9,296 nt of DNA from Oscillospiraceae bacterium. GTDB taxonomy: Bacteria; Bacillota; Clostridia; Oscillospirales; Ruminococcaceae. The stretch lies in the NCBI GenBank assembly GCA_019420135.1, contig JAHZHS010000080.1:304-9599 (forward strand), read 5' to 3'. The notes below the pieces were generated by a model. It worked only from the letters and a program-made list of their open reading frames with translations. It was not told the DNA's origin and ran no database searches. Shown piece by piece: positions 1 through 5,438 of the stretch. The first letter of the stretch is position 1. Each line of letters begins with the position of its first letter. A program made the position numbers and the translations under genes.

Positions 1-133
1 CGTCCACCAGCATCAGAGTTTCGGGGTCCTGGTACCAGGGCAGGGCAAAGTCAAACGCGCTTCCGGCTTTTTTCAGGCGCAGGGTGGGATCTATTGTAAG
101 AATGTCAGGCTGTTGAATGCCGGGAATGGGCAT
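1..133 (-). CDS. GNAT family N-acetyltransferase, N-terminal part only
   Basis: Only the first 44 residues are in the window; the gene runs off the left edge. The visible part reads MPIPGIQQPDILTIDPTLRL, then a stretch containing FDFALPWYQDPETLMLVD. The pattern 'I-x-I-D-x-T-L-R-L-(K/R)-K ... FDFAL-WYQD-ET--LVD' is what I recall from the N-terminus of a small group of Clostridia GNAT acetyltransferases, which move an acetyl group from acetyl-CoA to an amine. The acetyl-CoA binding motif itself would lie outside the window, so the substrate cannot be judged. The start is the ATG at 133-131, preceded by AGAGAGG on the minus strand. It begins only 16 bases after the stop of the upstream aminotransferase, so the two are almost certainly co-transcribed. 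The family call rests on recognition of this N-terminal signature, not on catalytic residues. Confidence 0.7.
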   Translation of the reverse strand, partial: MPIPGIQQPDILTIDPTLRLKKAGSAFDFALPWYQDPETLMLVD

Positions 134-149
134 AGGTTTTTCGCCTCTC

Positions 150-1316
150 TCAGCCCAGGATGCCGCTGGCGGCGATGGCCTGGACGGCAGCCTGGATGCG
201 CTCCACCGGCATGGTGAGGGCAAAGCGGACATAGCCCTCGCCGGAGGGCCCGAAGCTGGAACCCGGGGTACAGATGACCCCGGCCTTCTCGATGAGGTCC
301 ATGCAGAAGGTCATGCTGTTGGTGTAGCCGCCGGGCAGGGGCGCCCAGACGAACATGCTGCCGTGGCTGTCGGGCACATTCCAGCCGATGCTGCGCAGTC
401 CGCCGCACAGGGCGTCCCGGCGGCGCTGGTACTCGGCGCACTGGGCCTTGACCCCGTCCAGGGGGCCGGTGAGGGCGGCGATGGCTGCCTTCTGGATGGG
501 CAGGAACATGCCGAAGTCGATCTGGGTGCGCAGCTTTTTGCAGGCGGCGATCACATCCCGGCGGCCCACCAGGAAGCTGATGCGGGCGCCGGTGACGTTG
601 AAGCTCTTGCTCAGGCTGAAGAACTCCACGGCAACTTCCTCAGCGCCGGGAGTGTTGAAGACGCTGCCGCCCACCTTGCCGTCAAAGATGATGTCGCTGT
701 AAGCGTTGTCGTGGATGAGCAGGATGTCATGCTTGCGGCAGAAGTCCACGATCTCCCGGTAGAGCTCGGGGGAGCCCACGCTGCCCACCGGGTTGGCGGG
801 CAGGGAAACCAGCATGTACTTGGCCCGGTCGGCCACGTCGTCGGGGATGGTGGAGACGTCGGGCAGGAAGTTGTGCTCCTTGGTCAGATGGTAGTACCAG
901 GGCTCGGCGCCGCCCAAGAGCGACCCGGTCATGAAGACAGGGTAGCAGGGGTCGGGCAGCAGCACCAGGTCGCCGTCGTTGCACAGGGCCATGCCCAGGT
1001 GGCCGATGCCGTCCTGGCTGCCGGAAAAGCTCATGACCTGGTCGGGGGTCAGGCCCTCCACGCCGAAGCGGCGCTTGTAGTAGGCGCAGACGGCCTCCAG
1101 CATTTCGGGGATGTCCCGCAGGCTGTACTTCCAGTTTTCGTCCGACTGGGCAGCGTCGATGAGTGCCTGCTTGATGTGGGGAGCCGGCGGAAAGTCGGGC
1201 GTACCCACCGAAAGATTGTACAAAGCCTTGCCCTGCTGTTCCAGCGCGACTTTCTTGTCGTTGAGCGCGGCGAAAATCTCAGGCCCGAACAGGTCGAGAC
1301 GCTTGGAAAACTGCAT
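150..1316 (-). CDS. PLP-dependent aminotransferase, class I/II (fold type I), DapL-like
   Basis: A cytosolic pyridoxal-phosphate enzyme that should move an amino group between an amino acid and a 2-oxo acid. Numbered from the MNMQF methionine at 1322-1320, hallmarks are SVGTPDF near 38-44, a cofactor loop SGSQDG at 100-105, the substrate/PLP asparagine N177 in ANPVG, D205 and Y208 in the HDNAYSD strand, the Schiff-base lysine K239 in SLSKSFNVTGAR (phosphate-binding R247), and the carboxylate-binding R366 in YVRFAL. Length, 388-390 residues, is normal for the family. The motif style (HDNAYSD, SKSFNVTGAR) resembles LL-diaminopimelate aminotransferase and related alanine/aspartate aminotransferases; the true substrate cannot be read from sequence. 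Two in-frame ATGs compete: the one at 1322 lies only 2 bases after AGGGGG, whereas the one at 1316 has an 8-base spacing, so I chose 1316 (388 aa). It heads an operon with the GNAT gene and has its own promoter at 1390-1418. Confidence 0.93.
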   Translation of the reverse strand: MQFSKRLDLFGPEIFAALNDKKVALEQQGKALYNLSVGTPDFPPAPHIKQALIDAAQSDENWKYSLRDIPEMLEAVCAYYKRRFGVEGLTPDQVMSFSGSQDGIGHLGMALCNDGDLVLLPDPCYPVFMTGSLLGGAEPWYYHLTKEHNFLPDVSTIPDDVADRAKYMLVSLPANPVGSVGSPELYREIVDFCRKHDILLIHDNAYSDIIFDGKVGGSVFNTPGAEEVAVEFFSLSKSFNVTGARISFLVGRRDVIAACKKLRTQIDFGMFLPIQKAAIAALTGPLDGVKAQCAEYQRRRDALCGGLRSIGWNVPDSHGSMFVWAPLPGGYTNSMTFCMDLIEKAGVICTPGSSFGPSGEGYVRFALTMPVERIQAAVQAIAASGILG

Positions 1317-1338
1317 ATTCATAACCCCCTCACAGGTG

Positions 1339-1377
1339 GCGGACCCCGGCAAAATGCGGGTGTGCTGCCAGGTCCGC
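1339..1377 (-). promoter_or_regulatory. Stem-loop in the aminotransferase leader
   Basis: In the transcript, GCGGACC (1377-1371) pairs perfectly with GGTCCGC (1345-1339). Inside, CCCGCA can pair with TGCCGGG if one base bulges. The stem begins within about 6 bases of the predicted transcription start and ends roughly 17-23 bases before the start codon. It is not followed by a U-run, so it is not an intrinsic terminator. It may stabilise the 5' end or modulate initiation; function unknown. Confidence 0.4.
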
Positions 1378-1389
1378 TGCATAATTTTC

Positions 1390-1418
1390 ATTGTAGCAGT
1401 CCTGCCCTGCCGATGCAA
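1390..1418 (-). promoter_or_regulatory. Sigma-A promoter for the aminotransferase-GNAT unit
   Basis: On the minus strand, -35 TTGCAT (1418-1413), a 17-base spacer, and -10 TACAAT (1395-1390). The -10 is preceded by TGC, giving an extended -10. The transcript should start near 1383, leaving a leader of about 60-65 bases. Confidence 0.7.
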
Positions 1419-1436
1419 GCCAAAATTCGCCCTGTA

Positions 1437-1465
1437 TTGCAGCAAACCGCCCTGCGTGCTACAAT
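1437..1465 (+). promoter_or_regulatory. Sigma-A promoter for the membrane protein at 1500
   Basis: -35 TTGCAG (1437-1442), 17-base spacer, -10 TACAAT (1460-1465), again preceded by TGC as an extended -10. The predicted start near 1472 leaves a leader of roughly 28 bases containing the ribosome binding site GGAGG. It lies back-to-back with the minus-strand promoter, the two -35 boxes being 18 bases apart. Confidence 0.7.
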
Positions 1466-1499
1466 CACAAAAGAGATTGCTGCACGGAGGAACTGCCTT

Positions 1500-2048
1500 A
1501 TGGATAAAAACAACCGCCCGGCTCTGGGATTTCTCTTGCTGGGCATCGCGGCCATCGGCCGTGCCCTGCTGGGGGTGCAGGATACCAGCTCCACCGCCGA
1601 GGTCACCCTGACGGTGCTGGCCGGCCTGGGAGCTGCCCTGCTGGCGGCCCGTTGCCGGAAAGCCCTGCCCGCCTACATCGGGCAGCTGGTCATGGAGGTG
1701 CTGCTCTGCGGCCTGGAGGTGGGCGTCTGGCTGCGCCCGGTGCTGCGCGCGGTGGATCTGTGGCTGGTGCTGGCGGGAGTCTTTGTCACGCTGACCGCCG
1801 CGGAACAGGTGCGAAACGACGAAACCTACACCGCAAAACACCGCCTGCTGCGTCCCATCCTGACGGTGCTGCTGGCCGTCCAGACGGTACTGCTCTTTGC
1901 CCAGACCGCCCTGCCCGGCCTGACCCCGCTGGCAGTGGCGGGGGCCGGCGTGTTTGTGCTGTTTTCCCTGGGGTTCATCTGGTACGGCACCCGGATGCTC
2001 AGCACCTACAACGCCCTGCGGGTGAAGAAAACAAAACATATCCTGTGA
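1500..2048 (+). CDS. Multi-pass membrane protein of unknown function
   Basis: A 182-residue hydrophobic protein that I do not assign to a family. Six likely membrane segments are visible at about residues 10-26, 34-50, 59-76, 83-102, 118-136 and 143-162. They are joined by short loops, with a charged loop around 103-117 (EQVRNDETYTAKHR) and a basic C-terminal tail (RVKKTKH) that should face the cytoplasm. There are no conserved polar or histidine clusters suggesting catalysis and no ATP-binding or DNA-binding motif. The start at 1500 is supported by GGAGG at 1486-1490 with a 9-base spacing and a good promoter just upstream. The open frame extends far upstream, but that part is antisense to the aminotransferase gene. 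The gene stands alone on this strand and ends just before a bidirectional terminator. It could be a small integral regulator or transporter-like protein; nothing here decides. Confidence 0.85.
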   Translation: MDKNNRPALGFLLLGIAAIGRALLGVQDTSSTAEVTLTVLAGLGAALLAARCRKALPAYIGQLVMEVLLCGLEVGVWLRPVLRAVDLWLVLAGVFVTLTAAEQVRNDETYTAKHRLLRPILTVLLAVQTVLLFAQTALPGLTPLAVAGAGVFVLFSLGFIWYGTRMLSTYNALRVKKTKHIL

Positions 2049-2054
2049 CAGCGA

Positions 2055-2107
2055 CAAAAAACGGCGGAGGCCGGGAGCAACTTCCCCGGCATCCGCCGTG
2101 TTTTTTT
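2055..2107. terminator. Bidirectional intrinsic terminator
   Basis: ACGGCGGA (2061-2068) pairs with TCCGCCGT (2092-2099), and inside it GCCGGGA pairs with TCCCCGGC with one unpaired base, leaving a small loop. On the plus strand the stem is followed by seven T (2101-2107). On the minus strand it is followed by six U-encoding bases (2056-2061 read as A on plus). It sits between the stop of the plus-strand membrane gene (2048) and the stop of minus-strand trxB (2123), serving both convergent genes. Confidence 0.92.
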
Positions 2108-2122
2108 GTTGTAAGAATGGGT

Positions 2123-3058
2123 TTACTCAGCCGCCGCGGGGTGTTCGTCCGCCCAGGTGCAGGCGGCCAGGGCGGCCACGGTGCCGTCGGCGGCAGCGGT
2201 GGTCAGCTGGCGCACCGACTTGGTGCGGCAGTCGCCCGCCGCAAAGAGGCCGGGCACATTGGTGCGGCAGTCCTCCCCGGCCAGCACATAGCCGGACGGG
2301 TCCAGGGCCACCGGCGGGGCAAAGGGCTCGTTGGCGGGCTGCTGGCCCACCGACAGGAAGAGCCCGTCCACCGCCACCTCGGTGCGGACGCCGGTCTTTT
2401 TGTTTTCCACCACAATGCCGGTGAGCTTGTCCTCGCCCAGGTATTCCACCACGTTGCTGTCCAGCATGAGGGTCAGGTTGGGGTTGGCGCAGACCCGCTT
2501 GGCCAGGGCGGCCTCGCCCCGGAACTTGTCCCGGCGGTGGATGAGCACCACTTCCTTGCAGACGCCGCACAGATACTCGGCGCTCTGCAAAGCCGCGCTG
2601 CCGCCGCCCACCACAGCAGTCTTGCCGCCGCGGTAGAAGGAGCCGTCACAGACGGCGCAGTAGGCGACGCCGTGGCCGGTGAGCTCCTTCTCCCGGGGCA
2701 GGCCCAGGCCCCGGTGATGGGCGCCGGAGGCCAGGATGACGCTGCGGCAGGCGTAGGGGCCTGCGTCGCTCTCCACCACAAAGCCGCCGTCGGCCTGAGG
2801 GGCAATGGACTGGGCCCGGGCGAAAGCGAACTCCACGCCCAGACCGGACGCCTGCTGGTACAGGGCGTCGGACAGGTCGGTGCCCGAGATGGCCGGGATG
2901 CCGGGATAGTTTTCCACACGTGGGGAGGTGGAGATCTGCCCGCCGAAGGCCTCGCACTCCAGAACGGTCACGCGCTTGCCGGCGCGCACGGCGTAAACGG
3001 CTGCCGTCATGCCCGCGATGCCCGCGCCGATGACGACGATGTCGGTGTTTTGAGTCAT
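2123..3058 (-). CDS. trxB: Thioredoxin reductase (NADPH, FAD flavoprotein)
   Basis: A 311-residue cytosolic flavoenzyme that passes electrons from NADPH through FAD and a redox disulfide to thioredoxin. Visible in order: N-terminal FAD-binding fold with GAGIAG (11-16), a VENYPGIP segment (49-55) typical of TrxB, the redox motif C134-A-V-C137 followed by D138-G, the NADPH-binding fold with GGGSAA (151-156), the NADPH-specificity segment HRRDKFR (174-180), and the second FAD-contact motif AAGDC (273-277) followed by RQLTTAAADG. The common GGGDSA reads GGGSAA here, a mild variation in the nucleotide-binding loop. Length is normal. The start is supported by GGAGG about 10 bases upstream. It lies 100 bases downstream of ugd on the same strand and ends at the shared terminator. 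No thioredoxin gene is adjacent. I found no convincing promoter of its own, so read-through from ugd is possible. Confidence 0.95.
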   Translation of the reverse strand: MTQNTDIVVIGAGIAGMTAAVYAVRAGKRVTVLECEAFGGQISTSPRVENYPGIPAISGTDLSDALYQQASGLGVEFAFARAQSIAPQADGGFVVESDAGPYACRSVILASGAHHRGLGLPREKELTGHGVAYCAVCDGSFYRGGKTAVVGGGSAALQSAEYLCGVCKEVVLIHRRDKFRGEAALAKRVCANPNLTLMLDSNVVEYLGEDKLTGIVVENKKTGVRTEVAVDGLFLSVGQQPANEPFAPPVALDPSGYVLAGEDCRTNVPGLFAAGDCRTKSVRQLTTAAADGTVAALAACTWADEHPAAAE

Positions 3059-3100
3059 AAGAGTTTTCCTCCGTAACTTGTGAAATGGTTGAAAGAAATC

Positions 3101-3114
3101 CCCGCCGCGGCGGG
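3101..3114. repeat. Perfect 14-bp GC palindrome between ugd and trxB
   Basis: CCCGCCGCGGCGGG is its own reverse complement. Read on the minus strand it is followed by GATTTCTTTC, so it could be a weak terminator for ugd or a structured element in the trxB leader, about 42 bases before the trxB start. The T-content after the stem is too broken to call it a firm terminator. Confidence 0.4.
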
Positions 3115-3158
3115 AACTTTGATAAAAGTCTGTGCATTCCCGGCCGGATGCAGTCGGG

Positions 3159-4343
3159 TCAGTCCCGGGAATAGATGTCGCGGGTGTAGACCTTGTCCGC
3201 CACGTCGGACAGTTCGGGGGCGGCGCGGTTGGTCAGGATGATGTCGCATCCTTTTTTGAAGGCGTCCAGGTCGTGTTCCACCCGGCTGCCGTAAAACTCA
3301 TCGGCGTCCAGGGTGGGCTCGTAGACCACCACCGGCACCCCCTTGCCCTTGATGCGCTTCATGACGCCCTGGATACTGGACTGGCGGAAGTTGTCGCTGC
3401 CCGCCTTCATGGTCAGGCGGTAGACGCCCACCACCCTGGGATGGCGGGAGAGCACGTCCTCGGCGATGAAGTCCTTGCGGGTGCGGTTGGAATCCACAAT
3501 AGCCTGGATGAGGTTCTGGGGCACATCCCGGTAGTTGGCCAGCAGCTGCTTGGTGTCCTTGGGCAGACAGTAGCCGCCGTAGCCGAAGCTGGGATTGTTG
3601 TAGTGGCTGCCGATGCGGGGGTCCAGGCAGACGCCCTCGATGATGCCCCTGGTGTTCAGGCCCCGGGCGGCGGCGTAGGTGTCCAGCTCGTTGAAGAAGG
3701 CCACCCGCAGGGCCAGGTAGGTGTTGGCAAACAGCTTGATGGCCTCCGCCTCGGTCAGGCTGGGAAAGAGGGTGGGAATGTCCTCTTTGACGGCCCCCTC
3801 CGCCAGAAGCCCGGCAAACTGCTTTGCCTTGGCCAGGGCGGCATCGTCCCCGGCGGGGGCGCCCACCACGATGCGGCTGGGATAGAGGTTGTCGTAGAGG
3901 GCATGGCCCTCCCGCAGAAACTCGGGACTGAACAGGATCTGCTGGCCGGGATAGCGGTCCCGGATCTGGGCGGTGTAGCCCACCGGCACGGTGGACTTGA
4001 TGATGACGGTGGCCTGGGGGGCATACTGCCGGGCCAGGTCCAGCACGTTCTCCACGCTGGAGGTGTCGAAATAGTTCTTGTCGGGGTCGTAGTTGGTGGG
4101 GGTGGCCACCACGATGAAGTCGGCGCCGGGATAGGCCCGGGCGGCGTCGGTGGTGGCGTGGAGGTCAAGGTCCCGGTGGGCCAGGTAGTCCTCGATCTCG
4201 GTGTCCGCAATGGGGGAGCGCCGGGCGTTGATGGCCTCGGCCTTGGCGGGCAGAATGTCCATGGCCCACACCTCGTTGTGCTGGGACAGCAGCACGCTGA
4301 TGGACAACCCCACATATCCGGTACCGGCAACGGTGATCTTCAT
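3159..4343 (-). CDS. ugd: UDP-glucose 6-dehydrogenase
   Basis: A 394-residue cytosolic enzyme that oxidises UDP-glucose to UDP-glucuronate with two NAD+, supplying acid sugars for capsule, exopolysaccharide or cell-wall glycans. The N-terminus is the NAD-binding fold, GTGYVGL (7-13). Catalytic residues line up with the short bacterial form: E141 and E145 in SPEFLREG, K203 and N207 in AIKLFANTYLALR, the glycine-rich FGYGGYCLPKDT with the thiohemiacetal-forming C259 and D263. The C-terminal UDP-binding half includes GSDNFRQSS (315-323) and VVYEP. The length and residue spacing match the roughly 400-residue streptococcal-type UGDH. The start is the ATG at 4343-4341, preceded on the minus strand by AGGCAGG about 9 bases upstream. 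A good promoter lies at 4474-4502, giving a leader near 120 bases. No glycosyltransferase or capsule gene is in the window, so the downstream use of UDP-glucuronate is unknown. Confidence 0.95.
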   Translation of the reverse strand: MKITVAGTGYVGLSISVLLSQHNEVWAMDILPAKAEAINARRSPIADTEIEDYLAHRDLDLHATTDAARAYPGADFIVVATPTNYDPDKNYFDTSSVENVLDLARQYAPQATVIIKSTVPVGYTAQIRDRYPGQQILFSPEFLREGHALYDNLYPSRIVVGAPAGDDAALAKAKQFAGLLAEGAVKEDIPTLFPSLTEAEAIKLFANTYLALRVAFFNELDTYAAARGLNTRGIIEGVCLDPRIGSHYNNPSFGYGGYCLPKDTKQLLANYRDVPQNLIQAIVDSNRTRKDFIAEDVLSRHPRVVGVYRLTMKAGSDNFRQSSIQGVMKRIKGKGVPVVVYEPTLDADEFYGSRVEHDLDAFKKGCDIILTNRAAPELSDVADKVYTRDIYSRD

Positions 4344-4413
4344 GCCGAAAAACCTGCCTTTCTTCTGGGCCCCTTGCCGCTGCGGGGCGCTTCCGCTATA
4401 CTAAAGCTGAACG

Positions 4414-4431
4414 GCGGGCAACACTGCCCGC
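4414..4431 (-). promoter_or_regulatory. Hairpin in the ugd leader
   Basis: GCGGGCA and TGCCCGC form a perfect 7-bp stem around a 4-base loop. It lies within the predicted ugd leader RNA, about 70 bases before the start codon. No U-run follows on the minus strand, so it is not an attenuator of the usual kind; read on the plus strand, a T5 run follows only about 12 bases later. Confidence 0.4.
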
Positions 4432-4473
4432 TGCATGGGAATTTTTCTCGGTACAAATGCTGTACTGATGTTG

Positions 4474-4502
4474 ATTATATCGTATCCGGGGCCGCATTGC
4501 AA
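4474..4502 (-). promoter_or_regulatory. Sigma-A promoter for ugd
   Basis: On the minus strand, -35 TTGCAA (4502-4497), 17-base spacer, and a consensus -10 TATAAT (4479-4474). It is the best promoter in the gap between ugd and the divergent YhhN gene. The predicted start near 4467 gives a leader of about 120 bases before ugd. I could not find an equally good plus-strand promoter for the YhhN gene in this gap. Confidence 0.75.
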
Positions 4503-4528
4503 CGCCGCCCCGGCGGGGAGGAGACGAG

Positions 4529-5191
4529 ATGGGACTGGCAGTTTCGGCGGGGGTCTATCTGGTGCTGGCGGCGTCGGTGCTGGCCTTGCGGGGGCGCCCG
4601 GCCTACCCGGCAGCCAAGGCCGCCGCGGGCATCGCTTTCACTGTGCTGGCGGTGCTGTGCGCTTTGCAGAGCGGCGGGGCAGCCGGGGTGCGCATCTTCA
4701 CGGCGGGCTTTGCCCTGTGCGCTGCCGGGGACGTGGCCCTGGGCGTCTACAACCTGTATGGCCGCTCCGCCTGGATGGCAGGGGGCACCGGGGTGTTTTT
4801 CTGCGGGCATCTCTGTTTCCTGGCGGGGCTGTGGCATCTCCACGCCGCCTCCCCGGCCTGGCTGCTGCTGCCGCTGGCGGCGGCAGCTTCCCTGGCGGTT
4901 CTGCTGCGCCGGGGCGTTGTCCGCATGGGCAGGCTGGCAACCTTCGGGGTGGTTTACTGTTTTGCGGTCAGCACACTCCTGTCCCAGAGCCTGTCGCTGC
5001 TCCTCAGCCGGCCGGATTTTGCCGCGGCCCTGCTCTGCGCGGGGGCGGTGCTGTTCTGGGCGTCGGACTTTATCCTGCTCTTTCTCTATTTCGGCAGGCG
5101 GGGGAAAACGGCTGCCCTGCATATTGCAAACCTTGTCACCTATTATGGGGGGATTCTCCTCATGGCGCTGAGCATCCGGGGACTGTTCTGA
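4529..5191 (+). CDS. YhhN/TMEM86 family membrane protein (putative lysoplasmalogenase)
   Basis: A 220-residue integral membrane protein with about eight hydrophobic helices. It shows the motif set of the YhhN family: GDVALG (67-72, with acidic D68), a central FFCGHLCFLAG (90-100), LFWASDFILLF (175-185, with D180), and a C-terminal HIANLVTYYGGILLMALS (198-215). Characterised members such as mammalian TMEM86B hydrolyse the vinyl-ether bond of lysoplasmalogen. Many anaerobic gut Clostridia make plasmalogens, so that role is plausible, but bacterial YhhN proteins are largely untested. The conserved aspartates D68 and D180 are the likely catalytic or structural polar residues in the membrane. The start is the ATG at 4529, preceded by GGGGAGGAG with normal spacing. 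It is divergent from ugd and alone on this strand before the ftsH leader. No clear terminator follows it. Confidence 0.82.
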   Translation: MGLAVSAGVYLVLAASVLALRGRPAYPAAKAAAGIAFTVLAVLCALQSGGAAGVRIFTAGFALCAAGDVALGVYNLYGRSAWMAGGTGVFFCGHLCFLAGLWHLHAASPAWLLLPLAAAASLAVLLRRGVVRMGRLATFGVVYCFAVSTLLSQSLSLLLSRPDFAAALLCAGAVLFWASDFILLFLYFGRRGKTAALHIANLVTYYGGILLMALSIRGLF

Positions 5192-5283
5192 GGCAATTGA
5201 GACAAAATCCCGGAACCGTCCATAGACGTCCGCTTCGCCGGGGGGATATACTATATTGGGAGAATACCCGGAATGCCGGCCCA

Positions 5284-5312
5284 TTGCGGTTGCCATGGCA
5301 AAAGTTTATAAA
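5284..5312 (+). promoter_or_regulatory. Probable ftsH promoter
   Basis: -35 TTGCGG (5284-5289), a 17-base spacer, -10 TATAAA (5307-5312). A transcript starting near 5319 would have a leader of about 120 bases. An alternative is the extended -10 TGGTATCAT at 5351-5359, which has no good -35. The spacer of the first promoter is filled by the palindrome TTGCCATGGCAA. Confidence 0.5.
5290..5301. repeat. Palindrome TTGCCATGGCAA upstream of ftsH, possible operator
   Basis: A perfect 12-bp palindrome lying inside the spacer of the predicted ftsH promoter. Its core, extended as TGCCATGGCAAA, recurs at 7456-7467 at the amt promoter. Immediately after it, GTTTATAAAC (5304-5313) is a second perfect palindrome that covers the -10 box. 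Adjacent symmetric sites on a promoter suggest a dimeric regulator, but no known operator consensus is matched. Confidence 0.35.
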
Positions 5313-5379
5313 CCGTTCAGCTTTTGTTCACAGAGGCTTCGCATTTGGTCTGGTATCATACCCTTGCAAAGCAGTATCG

Positions 5380-5398
5380 CGGCGCAAAACCGGCGCCG
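5380..5398 (+). promoter_or_regulatory. Hairpin in the ftsH leader
   Basis: CGGCGC (5380-5385) pairs with GCGCCG (5393-5398) around a 7-base loop, 28 bases before the ribosome binding site. It is a small GC stem without a U-run; role unknown. Confidence 0.3.
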
Positions 5399-5438
5399 GG
5401 CACCGCTGACGCTTTCTTTATAACGAGGAGGATGTCTT

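Noticed and set aside
4440..4528. A plus-strand promoter for the YhhN gene
   Set aside because: The best candidate (TACAAA with TTATAT, 17-base spacing) has a poor -35 and overlaps the much better minus-strand ugd promoter, so I did not list it.
3132..5171. A long plus-strand frame across ugd and the YhhN gene
   Set aside because: It runs antisense through ugd, then through the promoter region and another frame of the YhhN gene. The composition changes along it and no family signature appears.
5241..5262. AT-rich boxes TATACT/TATATT downstream of the YhhN gene as a promoter
   Set aside because: No acceptable -35 at 16-18 bases on either strand; the site at 5284-5312 is better.
5295..5423. 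A 42-codon ORF (starting MAKVYK) in the ftsH leader, ending 2 bases before the ftsH SD
   Set aside because: There is no ribosome binding site before the ATG, which sits inside the palindrome in the predicted promoter spacer and so would not be in the mRNA if that promoter is right.
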